64,000 bases of DNA from Rothia gullae (GTDB lineage: Bacteria; Actinomycetota; Actinomycetes; Actinomycetales; Micrococcaceae): assembly GCF_024294905.1 (NCBI RefSeq), contig NZ_JANCOC010000011.1, positions 7,795 through 71,794 on the forward strand. Direction: 5' to 3'. Positions 52,261-61,195 of this stretch are shown here, piece after piece (the first letter of the stretch is position 1; the number at the start of each line of letters is the position of its first letter). The translations under genes were made by a program, and so were the position numbers. The notes below the pieces were generated by a model. That model did no database searches and was not told the DNA's origin. It saw only the letters and a list, made by a program, of their open reading frames with translations.

Positions 52261-52977
52261 ATGAAGAACGTAACCCGCCGATCCGCCCTCGGCCTGGTTG
52301 TAGCCGCCGGTGGCGCAACCCTCCTGGCAGCGTGCGGTGCTCAGCCCCAGGCAACCAGCGGCAACGCATCCGGTAGCGCATCTGCTTCCGCATCCGCATC
52401 TAAGAGTGTACGTAGCGACTACTCTGGCGTTGCAGTCCTGGAGGGCTACACCTCCAAACCTGCTGACTACCAGCCTGGAACTCGCACTGAGCCCTCTAAG
52501 AATGCACCCGTGCCCGTGAAGCCTGCCGTCGTCAATGAGAACAGCGTGGAGGGCCTGTATCAGTCCATCGCGTTCTTTGGCGCAGCCATGGAATACTACA
52601 TGCGCACCGGTAAGACTGAGCCGCTGCGTGAATGTGCACTCGATAAGTCCGAGCTGAAGAACCTGATTGAGCCGGAAGAGGGCACCATTAGTGAGAAGCT
52701 GATTAAGGGTGAAGCCTGGATGCACGACGCGGCTGTCACCATCACCATGCTTTCCGCTCAGCCCGAACGTGAGGGTGACACCTACAACTGGGATATCCGC
52801 CTGACCTCGGATCCTGGCGAGTTCATTGCAAGTAAGGATCGCGTGCAGGAAGCGCCCTCTGAATCGGAACGTAAGGCCGAGGTGGAGCGCACCCTGCACG
52901 GTGTTTACGAGAACGGTGCGTGGAAGCTGACCGGTATGCGTGTTTATTCCTCTTCGTCCTCGGCTTCTGCTTCCTAA
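52261..52977 (+). CDS. DUF6318-like lipoprotein
   Basis: Lipoprotein of 238 aa. The signal (RRSALGLVVAAGGATLLAAC) carries a lipobox with C25; a double Arg near the N-terminus hints at Tat export. A Ser/Ala linker follows, then a domain (about 55-225) with GYTSKPADYQPGTRTEPSKN, PVPVKPAVVNENSVEGLYQSI and a Ser/Glu-rich tail. This matches my memory of the actinobacterial DUF6318 family, whose function is not known. The ATG at 52261 follows GAGAGAACCC, a moderate ribosome site. A strong terminator follows. Confidence 0.75.
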   Translation: MKNVTRRSALGLVVAAGGATLLAACGAQPQATSGNASGSASASASASKSVRSDYSGVAVLEGYTSKPADYQPGTRTEPSKNAPVPVKPAVVNENSVEGLYQSIAFFGAAMEYYMRTGKTEPLRECALDKSELKNLIEPEEGTISEKLIKGEAWMHDAAVTITMLSAQPEREGDTYNWDIRLTSDPGEFIASKDRVQEAPSESERKAEVERTLHGVYENGAWKLTGMRVYSSSSSASAS

Positions 52978-53013
52978 AAACTTCAGCCTAGAAGCGTGTA
53001 GCTTCTACATCTA

Positions 53014-53058
53014 AAAGGCGCCCGCCCCGTGGCTAGAAACCACGAGGCGGGCGCCTTT
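53014..53058. terminator. Bidirectional terminator between lipoprotein and pepO
   Basis: 13-bp arms AAAGGCGCCCGCC and GGCGGGCGCCTTT with an inner CGTGG/CCACG helix. T-runs flank both sides, so it serves the convergent genes. Confidence 0.88.
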
Positions 53059-53096
53059 CTTGTATACGCAATAAAGCATATACCCTTATCGGGGTG

Positions 53097-55079
53097 CTAC
53101 CAGATGCGCACGCGCTCCTCTGGAGCCAGGTACAGTGCATCGCCCTCAGAGACACCAAACGCCTCATAGAACTCATCAATATTGCGCACCACACCGTTCA
53201 CACGGAACTCATCCGGCGAATGCGGATCCACCGAAATCATCACCTCAGCATGCTGCCGGCGGGACTTCGTGCACCAGCCGCGAGCATTCGAGAAGAAGAA
53301 ACGCTGAATACCGGTCATACCGTCAATCACCGGCGCGTCAGCCAGCGACTCAATGCCCTGCTTCTTCAAAGCCAGACGGTACGCCTTCAACGCAATCGAC
53401 ATGCCAGCCAGGTCGCCAATGTTCTCGCCCAAAGTCAGCTCACCGTTCACGTGGAACTTCGGGTCCAGACCCACCGGAACGTACGCGTTGTACTGCTCCA
53501 CCAGCGCGGAGGTGCGCTCCTTGAACTTCGCGTAATCCTCCTCAGTCCACCAGCTCTCCAGCTTGCCGTCACCGTCATAGCGGGAACCCTGATCGTCAAA
53601 ACCGTGACCAATTTCGTGGCCAATAATCATGCCGATATTGCCGTAGTTTGCCGCATCGTCAGCATCCGGGTTGAAGTACGGCGGCTGCAGAATCGCTGCC
53701 GGGAACACAATCTCATTCGCCGGCGGCATGTAGTACGCGTTCACGGTCTGCGGAGTCATCAGCCACTCCGACTTATCCACCGGCTGACCCTTACGGGCAA
53801 TCAGCCAGTCAGCATCAAACGCACCGGTACGGCGCAGGTTCTCAAACAGGTCACCGGGCACCAGCTCCAGTGCGGAGAAGTCACGCCACTTATCGGGGTA
53901 ACCGATCTTGGTGACGAATTTCGACAGCTTCTCCAGCGCTTTCTGACGGGTTGCCTCAGTCATCCAGTCCAGCGACTCAATAGACTCGCGGTACGCCTCC
54001 AGGAGGTTGCCGACCAGAACCAGCATCTTCTCCTTATGCGAAGGCGGGAAGTGCACAGCCACGTACTCCTGGCCAATCTCTTCACCCAGAGCCTTCTCGA
54101 CTGCGCCCACGCCGCGCTTCCAGCGCTCACGAATCTGCTGAGTACCGGAAAGGGTCTTGCCGTAGAAGTTGAAGCTCTCCTGAACCAGTTCGTCGTACAT
54201 GAACGGCGCACGCGAACGCAGAACAGTCCACACAGCCCACAGCTTCCAGCTCATCAGCGGGATGGAGGTGAACAGCTTAGCAGCACCCTCAAAGAAGGAC
54301 GGCTGAGCCACAATAACCTGACCCAGGGTCTCCGGGTCAGCACCCAGAGCCAGCAGCCACTGCGAGAACGGGAAGCCGGGGAACTTCTCCTCCAGCTCGG
54401 TCGCCTGGTACGGGTTGTAGGTTGCCTCCGCGTCGCGGTTCTCCACAACGTTCCAGTGCAGACGAGCCAGCTCCGACTCGTGGGTGAACACCAGCTGAGC
54501 CGCCTGCGCCGGGGTGAGGCCGAAGCCCTCAGCCAGACCGGTCAGCTCAAACACGCGGGCAATATGCTCAACGTACGCCGCGCACGCCTGCTCGTGCTTC
54601 TCTTCACGGTAGTAGGATTCATCCGGCAGACCCAGACCCGACTGATACAGGAAGAACGTGTAATTCTTCGGGTCCTTCGGGTCGTTGCTGGTGTACCAGG
54701 CGAACAGCTGCGGCAGACCCGCACGAGATAGCAGCGCCAGGGTCACAGCCAGGTGGGAGGGGGTTGCCGAGTTCAAGATCGGGGCGATTTCCTTCAGCAG
54801 CGGCTCCAGGCCGTCCGCCTCAATCTTCTCAACGTCCATGAAGGAGTTGTAGAGTGCTCCAATACGGGACTCCGGCTGCTCCTTCGCGATCTTCTCCACC
54901 AGCTCACGCACGTGCTTCTCTGCGTTATCGCGGAGGGTGTACAGGCCGCCGTCCTTGGGGTGGTCCGCCGGGATTTCGTGGGTTGCCAGCCACTTACCGT
55001 TGACGTGGCGGAAGAAATCGTCGCCCGGCTTGACGGTTTCATCCACCCATTCTTTAGTGATTCCAGAGTTAGTAGTCAT
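53097..55079 (-). CDS. pepO: M13-family (neprilysin/PepO) zinc metallopeptidase
   Basis: Zinc endopeptidase of 660 aa that cleaves oligopeptides. The zinc site is HEIGHGFDDQG (about residue 490), with the third ligand Glu in GENIGDLAGM about 60 residues later. The substrate-binding NAYYMPPANEIVFPAAI and the C-terminal VRVIW-like VRIW are also present. The N-terminal helical lid is intact. There is no signal peptide or membrane helix, so it is cytoplasmic like streptococcal PepO. The ATG at 55077-55079 has GGAACC upstream. Monocistronic. Full length compared with the family (about 630-670 aa). Confidence 0.94.
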   Translation of the reverse strand: MTTNSGITKEWVDETVKPGDDFFRHVNGKWLATHEIPADHPKDGGLYTLRDNAEKHVRELVEKIAKEQPESRIGALYNSFMDVEKIEADGLEPLLKEIAPILNSATPSHLAVTLALLSRAGLPQLFAWYTSNDPKDPKNYTFFLYQSGLGLPDESYYREEKHEQACAAYVEHIARVFELTGLAEGFGLTPAQAAQLVFTHESELARLHWNVVENRDAEATYNPYQATELEEKFPGFPFSQWLLALGADPETLGQVIVAQPSFFEGAAKLFTSIPLMSWKLWAVWTVLRSRAPFMYDELVQESFNFYGKTLSGTQQIRERWKRGVGAVEKALGEEIGQEYVAVHFPPSHKEKMLVLVGNLLEAYRESIESLDWMTEATRQKALEKLSKFVTKIGYPDKWRDFSALELVPGDLFENLRRTGAFDADWLIARKGQPVDKSEWLMTPQTVNAYYMPPANEIVFPAAILQPPYFNPDADDAANYGNIGMIIGHEIGHGFDDQGSRYDGDGKLESWWTEEDYAKFKERTSALVEQYNAYVPVGLDPKFHVNGELTLGENIGDLAGMSIALKAYRLALKKQGIESLADAPVIDGMTGIQRFFFSNARGWCTKSRRQHAEVMISVDPHSPDEFRVNGVVRNIDEFYEAFGVSEGDALYLAPEERVRIW

Positions 55080-55234
55080 GGTTCCATTCTATGTTCTTAC
55101 GCCCCCAAGCCACAGGATGCCCGGCACGGCACCAGATGCTGGCTCACCGGTACAGGCGCTTCTCAGGGGCATTTTGCCGCTCCTCAGCGGGCTACGCGGG
55201 TGCCAGAGAAGGCGGTAGTACTTCCAGGATGCAG

Positions 55235-55273
55235 AAACCCGCCGGCACGGTTATACAACCGTACAGGCGGGTT
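55235..55273 (-). terminator. Terminator of the GlpT-like gene
   Basis: AACCCGCC and GGCGGGTT arms with inner CGGTT/AACCG, about 55 nt past the antiporter stop and followed by TTTCTG on the minus strand. Confidence 0.75.
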
Positions 55274-55326
55274 CGCATCTACTCCCGAACTGTTAAGCAG
55301 TTCAGGAAAGAAGAATCGCTATTTGC

Positions 55327-56766
55327 TTAAGCCTGAGCTGCCAGCTTCTCTGCACGCTCAGCCATCAGGCGCTTCTCAGCACCATTAACCAGCCAGAGGA
55401 ACAGAACCGCCAGACCCGAGCAGACAATCATAAAGACAAATGCGGTGCTCCAACCCCAGTGGTCAACAATAATGCCGATACCGGCAGAAGCCAGAGTTGC
55501 ACCCAGCGCGTAACCGAACAGGCCGGTGAAGCCCGCAGCGGTACCCGCAACATGCGAGGGGGACAGGTCAATAGCCTGCAGACCAATCAGCATGACCGGG
55601 CCGTAAATCAGGCCACCAATCAGAGCCAACGCAACGTAAGCAATCCACAGGGGTGCGTCCGAAGAGGGTAGCCAGTACAGCAGAATCGCGCCAACGGTCG
55701 CAATCAGGAACAGGATGCCCGCGGGGGAGCGGCGACCCTTGAACATGCGGTCAGAAACGTAACCGCACAGGACGGTGCCACCAATACCAGCAAGCTCCAG
55801 GATCGAGAAGCCCGCAATACCACCCTCAAGGGATGCGTGGCGCACATCGTGTAGGTACTTCGGTGCCCACACCAGCACGCCGTAACGCAGGGTGTACACG
55901 AACACGTTTGCCAGAGCCAGGTACACCATGGTCGAGTTGGTCAGTACGTGCTTACGGATGGTGGTCCAAGTGGACTCTGCACGATCCTCAGCGGTGGACT
56001 CAACCTTGTGCGGGTCGTTGCGGTACACGTCAACGGTGGGCAGACCCTCAGCCTCGGGGTTGTCACGAATCAGCAGCCACGCCACGAACGCCAGAACGAA
56101 GCTGATAACAGCCGGGAACCAGAAGGCAACTTCCCAGGTCTTGCCGAACATGGAGAAGCCCCATGCAACCAGCAGACCGGACAGCGCACCACCAACGTTG
56201 TGAGCGGTGTTCCACCAGGAAACCTTCGTGCCGCGCTCGCTGGTGGAGAACCAGTTCACGAGCACACGACCCGAGGGGGGCCAACCCATGCCCTGGAAGA
56301 TGCCGTTGAAGACCATGATGGTCGCCATGATGGAGGCGATAGCGGCACCGTAGCCTGCCGCACCCGCGCCTTCACCCATGTAACCGGTCATTGCCAGCAG
56401 GATGTTTGCAACACCCGAGAGCACCAGACCGATGGGCAGGAACAAACGCGCGTTCGAGCGGTCAGAAATCATTGCGGTGAAGAACTTGCTGAAGCCGTAA
56501 GCGAGCAGTAGTGCCGTGGATAGTGCACCAATTGCTGCGTTGCTGAAGCCAAGTTCCTTGGTCAGAATCGGGGTGACCAGCGGGACGTTGTTACGAATCA
56601 GGTAGAAGGTCGCGTAACCGATGAAGATACCCATGAAGACCTGCAGGCGCATGCGTGGGTACTTCGCATTAACTTCTGCTTCGCTGAGCTGGGGCTTGGG
56701 TGCCGGAATGGCGAGCCAGCGGGGTGCAGAACCCTTCTTCTTCTTTGATGAAGTGGTAGTAGTCAT
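55327..56766 (-). CDS. MFS organophosphate:phosphate antiporter (GlpT/UhpT type)
   Basis: MFS transporter of 479 aa and 12 helices in the OPA family, which exchange glycerol-3-phosphate or hexose phosphates for inorganic phosphate. Features seen are YPRMRLQVFMGIFIGYATFYLIRNN with the conserved Arg near helix 1, GFSNAAIGALSTALLLAYGFSKF, the NGIFQGMGWPPSGRVLVNWFS segment typical of GlpT/UhpC, and WWNTAHNVGGAL. Glycerol-3-phosphate is the most likely substrate, but hexose phosphate or a sensor role (UhpC) cannot be excluded. The ATG is at 56764-56766. A palindromic operator lies about 65 nt upstream, consistent with control by a DeoR/GlpR-type regulator. Confidence 0.9.
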   Translation of the reverse strand: MTTTTSSKKKKGSAPRWLAIPAPKPQLSEAEVNAKYPRMRLQVFMGIFIGYATFYLIRNNVPLVTPILTKELGFSNAAIGALSTALLLAYGFSKFFTAMISDRSNARLFLPIGLVLSGVANILLAMTGYMGEGAGAAGYGAAIASIMATIMVFNGIFQGMGWPPSGRVLVNWFSTSERGTKVSWWNTAHNVGGALSGLLVAWGFSMFGKTWEVAFWFPAVISFVLAFVAWLLIRDNPEAEGLPTVDVYRNDPHKVESTAEDRAESTWTTIRKHVLTNSTMVYLALANVFVYTLRYGVLVWAPKYLHDVRHASLEGGIAGFSILELAGIGGTVLCGYVSDRMFKGRRSPAGILFLIATVGAILLYWLPSSDAPLWIAYVALALIGGLIYGPVMLIGLQAIDLSPSHVAGTAAGFTGLFGYALGATLASAGIGIIVDHWGWSTAFVFMIVCSGLAVLFLWLVNGAEKRLMAERAEKLAAQA

Positions 56767-56830
56767 GCTGGAATTCTAAAAACGGCGGCTTATAAAAATG
56801 CTAATCTGATGGGAATATTTTCAGTGGAAT

Positions 56831-56846
56831 GTTCACTAGGGTGAAC
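56831..56846. promoter_or_regulatory. Palindromic operator upstream of the OPA antiporter
   Basis: GTTCACTAGGGTGAAC is a perfect 6-bp-arm palindrome with 4-nt spacer. AATATTC-rich inverted elements flank it (about 56815-56870). The GTTCA half-site resembles DeoR/GlpR-type operators. Confidence 0.5.
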
Positions 56847-56879
56847 GGATATTCAGAATGAATATTCTACTAATACTGT

Positions 56880-57150
56880 TTTTGCCCCGGAATTACAGGG
56901 AAGTGCCAAATCTGTGTGATGTGCATCTGTCTACTGGGCAACAGTGCCACAAACACTGCAATGAATATAAACACTTTCCTTGTTGAGTAAATGCATATTA
57001 TGGTCAGATTGCAAGTAAATTTAGAGTAATTTATACCCTAAGTTCAAAAAAGAAAACCACTTGGACTTCACTAAATCGGCGCCCCACAAACACCCCGGCA
57101 GGCGCCCGCTCAACCCAAAACCGCGCAGCCAAGGGCAAGGCTAACAAGCG
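56880..57150. other. Intergenic region; no gene seen
   Basis: AT-rich sequence (about 56960-57060) followed by a GC-rich stretch without ribosome sites or coding character. Beyond the antiporter promoter and the metE terminator I see nothing in it. Confidence 0.5.
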
Positions 57151-57153
57151 CAG

Positions 57154-57196
57154 AAAACCCGCCCGTACGGTGCAGAAGAAAAACCGTACGGGCGGG
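57154..57196 (-). terminator. Terminator of the metF-metE operon
   Basis: 14-bp perfect arms (CCCGCCCGTACGGT with ACCGTACGGGCGGG) followed by TTTTC on the minus strand, about 145 nt past the metE stop. Confidence 0.85.
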
Positions 57197-57339
57197 CCTG
57201 TTATCTATCCCCAAAAGCTCGGCATACAGCCGGTACGCATACCGGCGCAAAGCCGAACAGCCACCACCTGCCGCAGGTTACCGCGAGCAAACCATCATCC
57301 GGTCAACCCGCAGCAGGCAGCGGAACCAATAGGCGCCTC

Positions 57340-59667
57340 CTAGAGGGATGCGCGAATCGCCTTGGTGGCGTCCACCAGGTGATGCAGAGACTGCTTTGTC
57401 TCCTCGTAATCACGAGTCTTCAGACCACAGTCAGGGTTCACCCACAGGTCAGCAATGGTGCCGTAACCAATCGCAGCCTTCAGCAGGGACTCAATCTCAT
57501 CCTGCGAAGGAACACGCGGGGAGTGGATATCCCACACGCCCGGGCCCAGACCGGAAACGAAGCTCTCCGGAATATCAGCCAGCAGCTCCATGTGCGAACG
57601 AGCCGCCTCAATGCTGGTCACGTCAGCGTTCAGAGCGTTAATCGAGTCGATAATCTCGTTGAACTCCGAGTAGCACAGGTGGGTGTGAATCTGAGTGGAA
57701 TCCTTCACCGCGCTGGTTGCCAGGCGGAAGGAATTCACCGACCAGTCCAGGTACTGCGGCTGCTCATCGCGGCGCAGGGGCAGCAGCTCGCGCAGAGCCG
57801 GCTCGTCCACCTGAATGATGCGGATGCCCGCCTGCTCCAGGTCGGCAATCTCGTCGGCAAGAGCCAGAGCCACCTGGTTAGCAGTCTCGCGGCGCGGCTG
57901 GTCGTCACGCACGAAGGACCATGCCAGAATCGTCACCGGGCCGGTGAGCATGCCCTTGACCGGCTTGTCGCTCAGCGACTGTGCGTGGGAGCTCCACGGC
58001 ACGGTGAACGCCTCACCGCGCAGACCCTCACCGTGACGCTTCACGTCACCGAACAGGATCGAGGGGCGGGTGCAACGCGAACCGTAGGACTGAACCCAGC
58101 CGTGGCGGGTGGTTGCGAAACCGTCGAAGTTCTCAGCGAAGTACTGAACCATGTCGTTACGCTCAGCCTCACCGTGAACCAGCACGTCCAGGCCCAGCTC
58201 CTCCTGCAGCTTGATGACCGAGGCGATCTCGTCACGCAGGAAGCCGTTCAGCTCCTCAGCGGAAATCTTGCCCGCACGAGCCTCCGCACGGCGACGGCGA
58301 ATCTCAGCGGTCTGCGGGAAAGAACCGATGGTGGTGGTCGGCAGCTTCGGCAGGTTCAGGTCAGCCTGAGCCGCGCGGCGAACGTCAATAGTCGGGCGGT
58401 CGAAGTCCTCGGGAGTCACAGCTGCGGCGCGGGCACGAATCTCGTCGTTGTGCTTGCGCGGGTCAGCGGCGAAGCGAGCAAGCGCCTCATCAGCAGCCTT
58501 CAGCTCCGGCTCAACAGCAGCCTCACCCTCAGCCAGGCCACGAGCCAACAGAGCAATCTCAGCGACCTTCTGATCAGCGAACGCCAGGCCGTCCACGGGA
58601 ACCTCGGCGGGGTCTTCCAGAGCCAGGTCGTGCGGCACATGCTGCAGGGAGGTCGAGGAAGCCACAGACACGGCACCCTCGGATGCGCCGGGCAGCGCCT
58701 CCAGAGCCTTCAGTGCGGCACGAACATCAGCACGCCACACGTTGCGGCCGTTCACAACACCGGCAACCAGGTGCACACCCGCGGCAGAGACAGACTCCAG
58801 GTCAGCCTTCGAGTACACGCCATGCACCAGGTCAAGATGCAGAGCCTCAACACCAGTACCCAGCAGTGCCGGCAGGTTCTCACGCAGGGAACCGTAGGGG
58901 CTGGTCACCAGAATCTGCGGGCGCTTCTCGCCAGCAGCCAGGGCACGGTAGGTGCGCTCGGCAAGCTGCGCAACCTTCGGGTTGTCGGCACGGTCCACGG
59001 TCAGGCCCGGCTCGTCCAGCTGAACCCACTCAACACCGCGCTCAGCCAGCTGCTCCAGCACCTGAGCGTATGCGGCAACGAACTCATCCAGGCGGTCGAT
59101 GGGTGCGAAGTCCTCAGCGGAACCATGCTCAGCCTTAGCACCCAGCAGCAGGGTCAGCGGGCCAACAATCTGCGGGCGAACCTTCACACCAGCCTGCTTT
59201 GCTACCTCGAGCTGCTCGTCAATAGCCTCAAGATTCAGCTTCATCTCGGTACCGGCACCAATCTCAGGCACCAGGTAGTGGTAGTTGGTGTCGAACCACT
59301 TAGTCATCTCCAGAGGAGGCAGGGTCTCGGTACCGCGCGCCAGTGCGAAGTAGCCGGGCAGATCCAGCAGATTGCGTGCGTCCTTAGCCTCAGCCAGACG
59401 CTCGGGAACCAGGGTGAACAGGCGAACCACATCAAGCACTTGGTCGTAGTAGGAGAAGGTCGCCGGAATCGAGTAGTTATCAGCCTTCAGACCCGCAGTG
59501 GTCACGCGCTCGAAGTAGGTGCGCTGCACGTCAGCGGCGGTGTCCTGCAGCTCCTGCAGGGTTGCCTTGCCCTTCCAGAAAGCCTCCTGAGCCTTCTTCA
59601 GTTCGCGGAAGCGGCCCACGCGGGGGTAGCCAACAATGGTTGCGGCGGGGAATGCGGTGTTCGACAT
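57340..59667 (-). CDS. metE: Cobalamin-independent methionine synthase MetE
   Basis: Transfers the methyl group of 5-methyltetrahydropteroyl-triglutamate to homocysteine, the last step of methionine synthesis. It has 775 aa with both barrels. The C-terminal barrel has the substrate segment TTTIGSFPQTAEIRRRRAE and the zinc ligands in HTHLCYSEF (His, Cys) plus the later Cys in VNPDCGLKTR. I chose the ATG at 59665-59667, which has AGGAAAAAT upstream and starts at the conserved FPAATIVGYPRVGR region; a 45-residue longer frame is unsupported. It follows metF by 162 bp in the same operon and so should share the SAM riboswitch. Confidence 0.96.
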   Translation of the reverse strand: MSNTAFPAATIVGYPRVGRFRELKKAQEAFWKGKATLQELQDTAADVQRTYFERVTTAGLKADNYSIPATFSYYDQVLDVVRLFTLVPERLAEAKDARNLLDLPGYFALARGTETLPPLEMTKWFDTNYHYLVPEIGAGTEMKLNLEAIDEQLEVAKQAGVKVRPQIVGPLTLLLGAKAEHGSAEDFAPIDRLDEFVAAYAQVLEQLAERGVEWVQLDEPGLTVDRADNPKVAQLAERTYRALAAGEKRPQILVTSPYGSLRENLPALLGTGVEALHLDLVHGVYSKADLESVSAAGVHLVAGVVNGRNVWRADVRAALKALEALPGASEGAVSVASSTSLQHVPHDLALEDPAEVPVDGLAFADQKVAEIALLARGLAEGEAAVEPELKAADEALARFAADPRKHNDEIRARAAAVTPEDFDRPTIDVRRAAQADLNLPKLPTTTIGSFPQTAEIRRRRAEARAGKISAEELNGFLRDEIASVIKLQEELGLDVLVHGEAERNDMVQYFAENFDGFATTRHGWVQSYGSRCTRPSILFGDVKRHGEGLRGEAFTVPWSSHAQSLSDKPVKGMLTGPVTILAWSFVRDDQPRRETANQVALALADEIADLEQAGIRIIQVDEPALRELLPLRRDEQPQYLDWSVNSFRLATSAVKDSTQIHTHLCYSEFNEIIDSINALNADVTSIEAARSHMELLADIPESFVSGLGPGVWDIHSPRVPSQDEIESLLKAAIGYGTIADLWVNPDCGLKTRDYEETKQSLHHLVDATKAIRASL

Positions 59668-59829
59668 AATAATTTTTCCTTTACTGGGGATAGATGTGGG
59701 GGTCGTTGCCGGCGTTTTACCACCCGACTGTTGGTGGTGAAACGGAGAGCTCAACAACTCCCGGAATATTTGTGGGGGAGAAAGTGGAAACGCATCCGAC
59801 AAGGAGCGTTATGGGTTGAAGCGGGGTTT

Positions 59830-60735
59830 TTAGGCGTATTCCAGTTCGCTCAGCGACTGAGAGAATCGGTTACTGTACCGCGGCAAATCCAGCTGATCCA
59901 GAACGTCCAGAACCGCCGCATGCTCGTTGAAGGTGAAGAAGTGCAGACCCGGTGCGCCCGCGTCCATCACGGTGCGGCACTGGTTCAACGCGTACTCAAC
60001 ACCGATGCGGTGCAGCTCAGCGCTACTGGTTGCTGTCTCAAGGCGGTAGGCAAGATCTGCCGGAACCGGCATGCCCGCCATCTGGCAAAGATTCTGCAAC
60101 CGCTTCAGGGAGGTTACCGGCATGATGCCCGGAATAATCGGAATATCCACGCCTGCCAGGTGCGCCGAATCGACCAGGGCACTGTAGCGTTCATCCTCAA
60201 AGAACACCTGAGTGATCGCGAAGTCCGCGCCGGCACGCTGCTTGGATAGCAGAATCTCAATATCCTGTAGCAGGGATGCGGACTCGGGGTGCTTCTGCGG
60301 GTATGCCGCCACACCAATCGACACCTTGCCAGCCGCCAGGTGGGCGAAATCTTCACGCTCAACGCGGCGAATGAGCTCTACCAGGTAGCGGGCGAAAGGA
60401 AGTTCAGAAACCTGACCTTCCTGAATATCACCGCGAAGAGCCAGGAAACCGCGCACACCCAGACCCAGAATCAGGCGGACTGCACGCTCCAGCTCGTGTA
60501 CCGAATGGCCTGCGCAAATCAGGTGAGCCAGCGGGGTGAGGGACGTTTCATGCACTAGGTGGTCGAGTAGTGCGAGGGTCTTCTGGCGGCGCTTCGCGTC
60601 ACCGGCGTAGGTGACCGACACGTAGTCGGGGTTGGTGCCCTCAAGCTCGGCAATGGTGTGGAGTAGCGACTCGCAGCTTGCATGTGAGCGGGGTGGGAAT
60701 AGCTCAAAAGAAAGAGCCGGGTGAACTGTCGTCAT
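59830..60735 (-). CDS. metF: 5,10-methylenetetrahydrofolate reductase MetF
   Basis: FAD-dependent reductase that makes 5-methyl-THF, the methyl donor used by MetE next door. It has 301 aa. Typical features are LSFELFPPRS at the N-terminus with the catalytic Glu, the FAD-binding ALRGD (about 97-101), DFAITQVFFE and PIIPGIMPVTS. The length is standard. The ATG at 60733-60735 is preceded by GAAGGAAGG, a strong ribosome site that appears to be controlled by the upstream riboswitch. metE follows in the same direction. Confidence 0.95.
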   Translation of the reverse strand: MTTVHPALSFELFPPRSHASCESLLHTIAELEGTNPDYVSVTYAGDAKRRQKTLALLDHLVHETSLTPLAHLICAGHSVHELERAVRLILGLGVRGFLALRGDIQEGQVSELPFARYLVELIRRVEREDFAHLAAGKVSIGVAAYPQKHPESASLLQDIEILLSKQRAGADFAITQVFFEDERYSALVDSAHLAGVDIPIIPGIMPVTSLKRLQNLCQMAGMPVPADLAYRLETATSSAELHRIGVEYALNQCRTVMDAGAPGLHFFTFNEHAAVLDVLDQLDLPRYSNRFSQSLSELEYA

Positions 60736-60854
60736 AACCTTCCTTCGTGTTCACCCGATAGATACGCACCGGGAGGGTGCGTGAATTCTTCTGCAGGATG
60801 CGCTGTACCGGTTTGCGGGTACGGCTCATCGTGGGGTGCCGAAGGATATTCTTC

Positions 60855-60969
60855 TCTATCGGTTCTGGCGGGAGCACCTTGTCCGTACCCTGCACCGTGA
60901 CGGTGGGGGATACTGGTGAGGTTGCTGCGACGTCTACGAGCCAGATCTCTCGGTCGCTCTTGATAGATA
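60855..60969 (-). promoter_or_regulatory. SAM riboswitch (S-box, SAM-I clan) upstream of metF
   Basis: On the minus strand P1 is formed by TCTATC and GATAGA. The 5' side continues AAGAG, then CTGGCTCGTAGACGTCGCAG and the invariant GCAACC. A P3 helix follows (GTATCC/GGGTAC around CACCG/CGGTG), then AAGGTGCT and CCAGAA before P1 closes. These are the conserved core elements of SAM-I. Downstream, TCTATCGG at about 60755-60762 can pair with the 3' P1 strand CCGATAGA instead, and CCTTCG (about 60840-60845) can pair with the metF ribosome site CGAAGG. This suggests SAM switches off translation. Confidence 0.82.
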
Positions 60970-61195
60970 ACGCTTTCACTTTACCCACCGCCTCCGAGGG
61001 CGTGCAAGGGATGCGGCGGTTGATGTCCTAATATTTCTGGACATGACATTGGGGAGAAATATGAACTTAATATGACCGACTGTGACAACCGGCTGCGACA
61101 GCCCGGACGCGACAGGGAGGCAAATCAAGCGACCATCCGTGCTAAGCTGACCCGCCTACAGTGTTCGGCACGCCTCCCGGACGTACAGTTAACGT

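Noticed and set aside
51852..52262. 136-codon minus-strand frame
   Set aside because: It overlaps the end of the 219-aa gene and a terminator; Val/Ala/Gly runs are the reverse of the Tyr-rich codons on the plus strand.
57379..60249. 956-codon plus-strand frame across metE and metF
   Set aside because: It runs antisense through two well-defined enzymes and has no recognisable domain.
60704..60988. 94-codon minus-strand frame before metF
   Set aside because: It lies across the SAM riboswitch and overlaps the metF start; no ribosome site.
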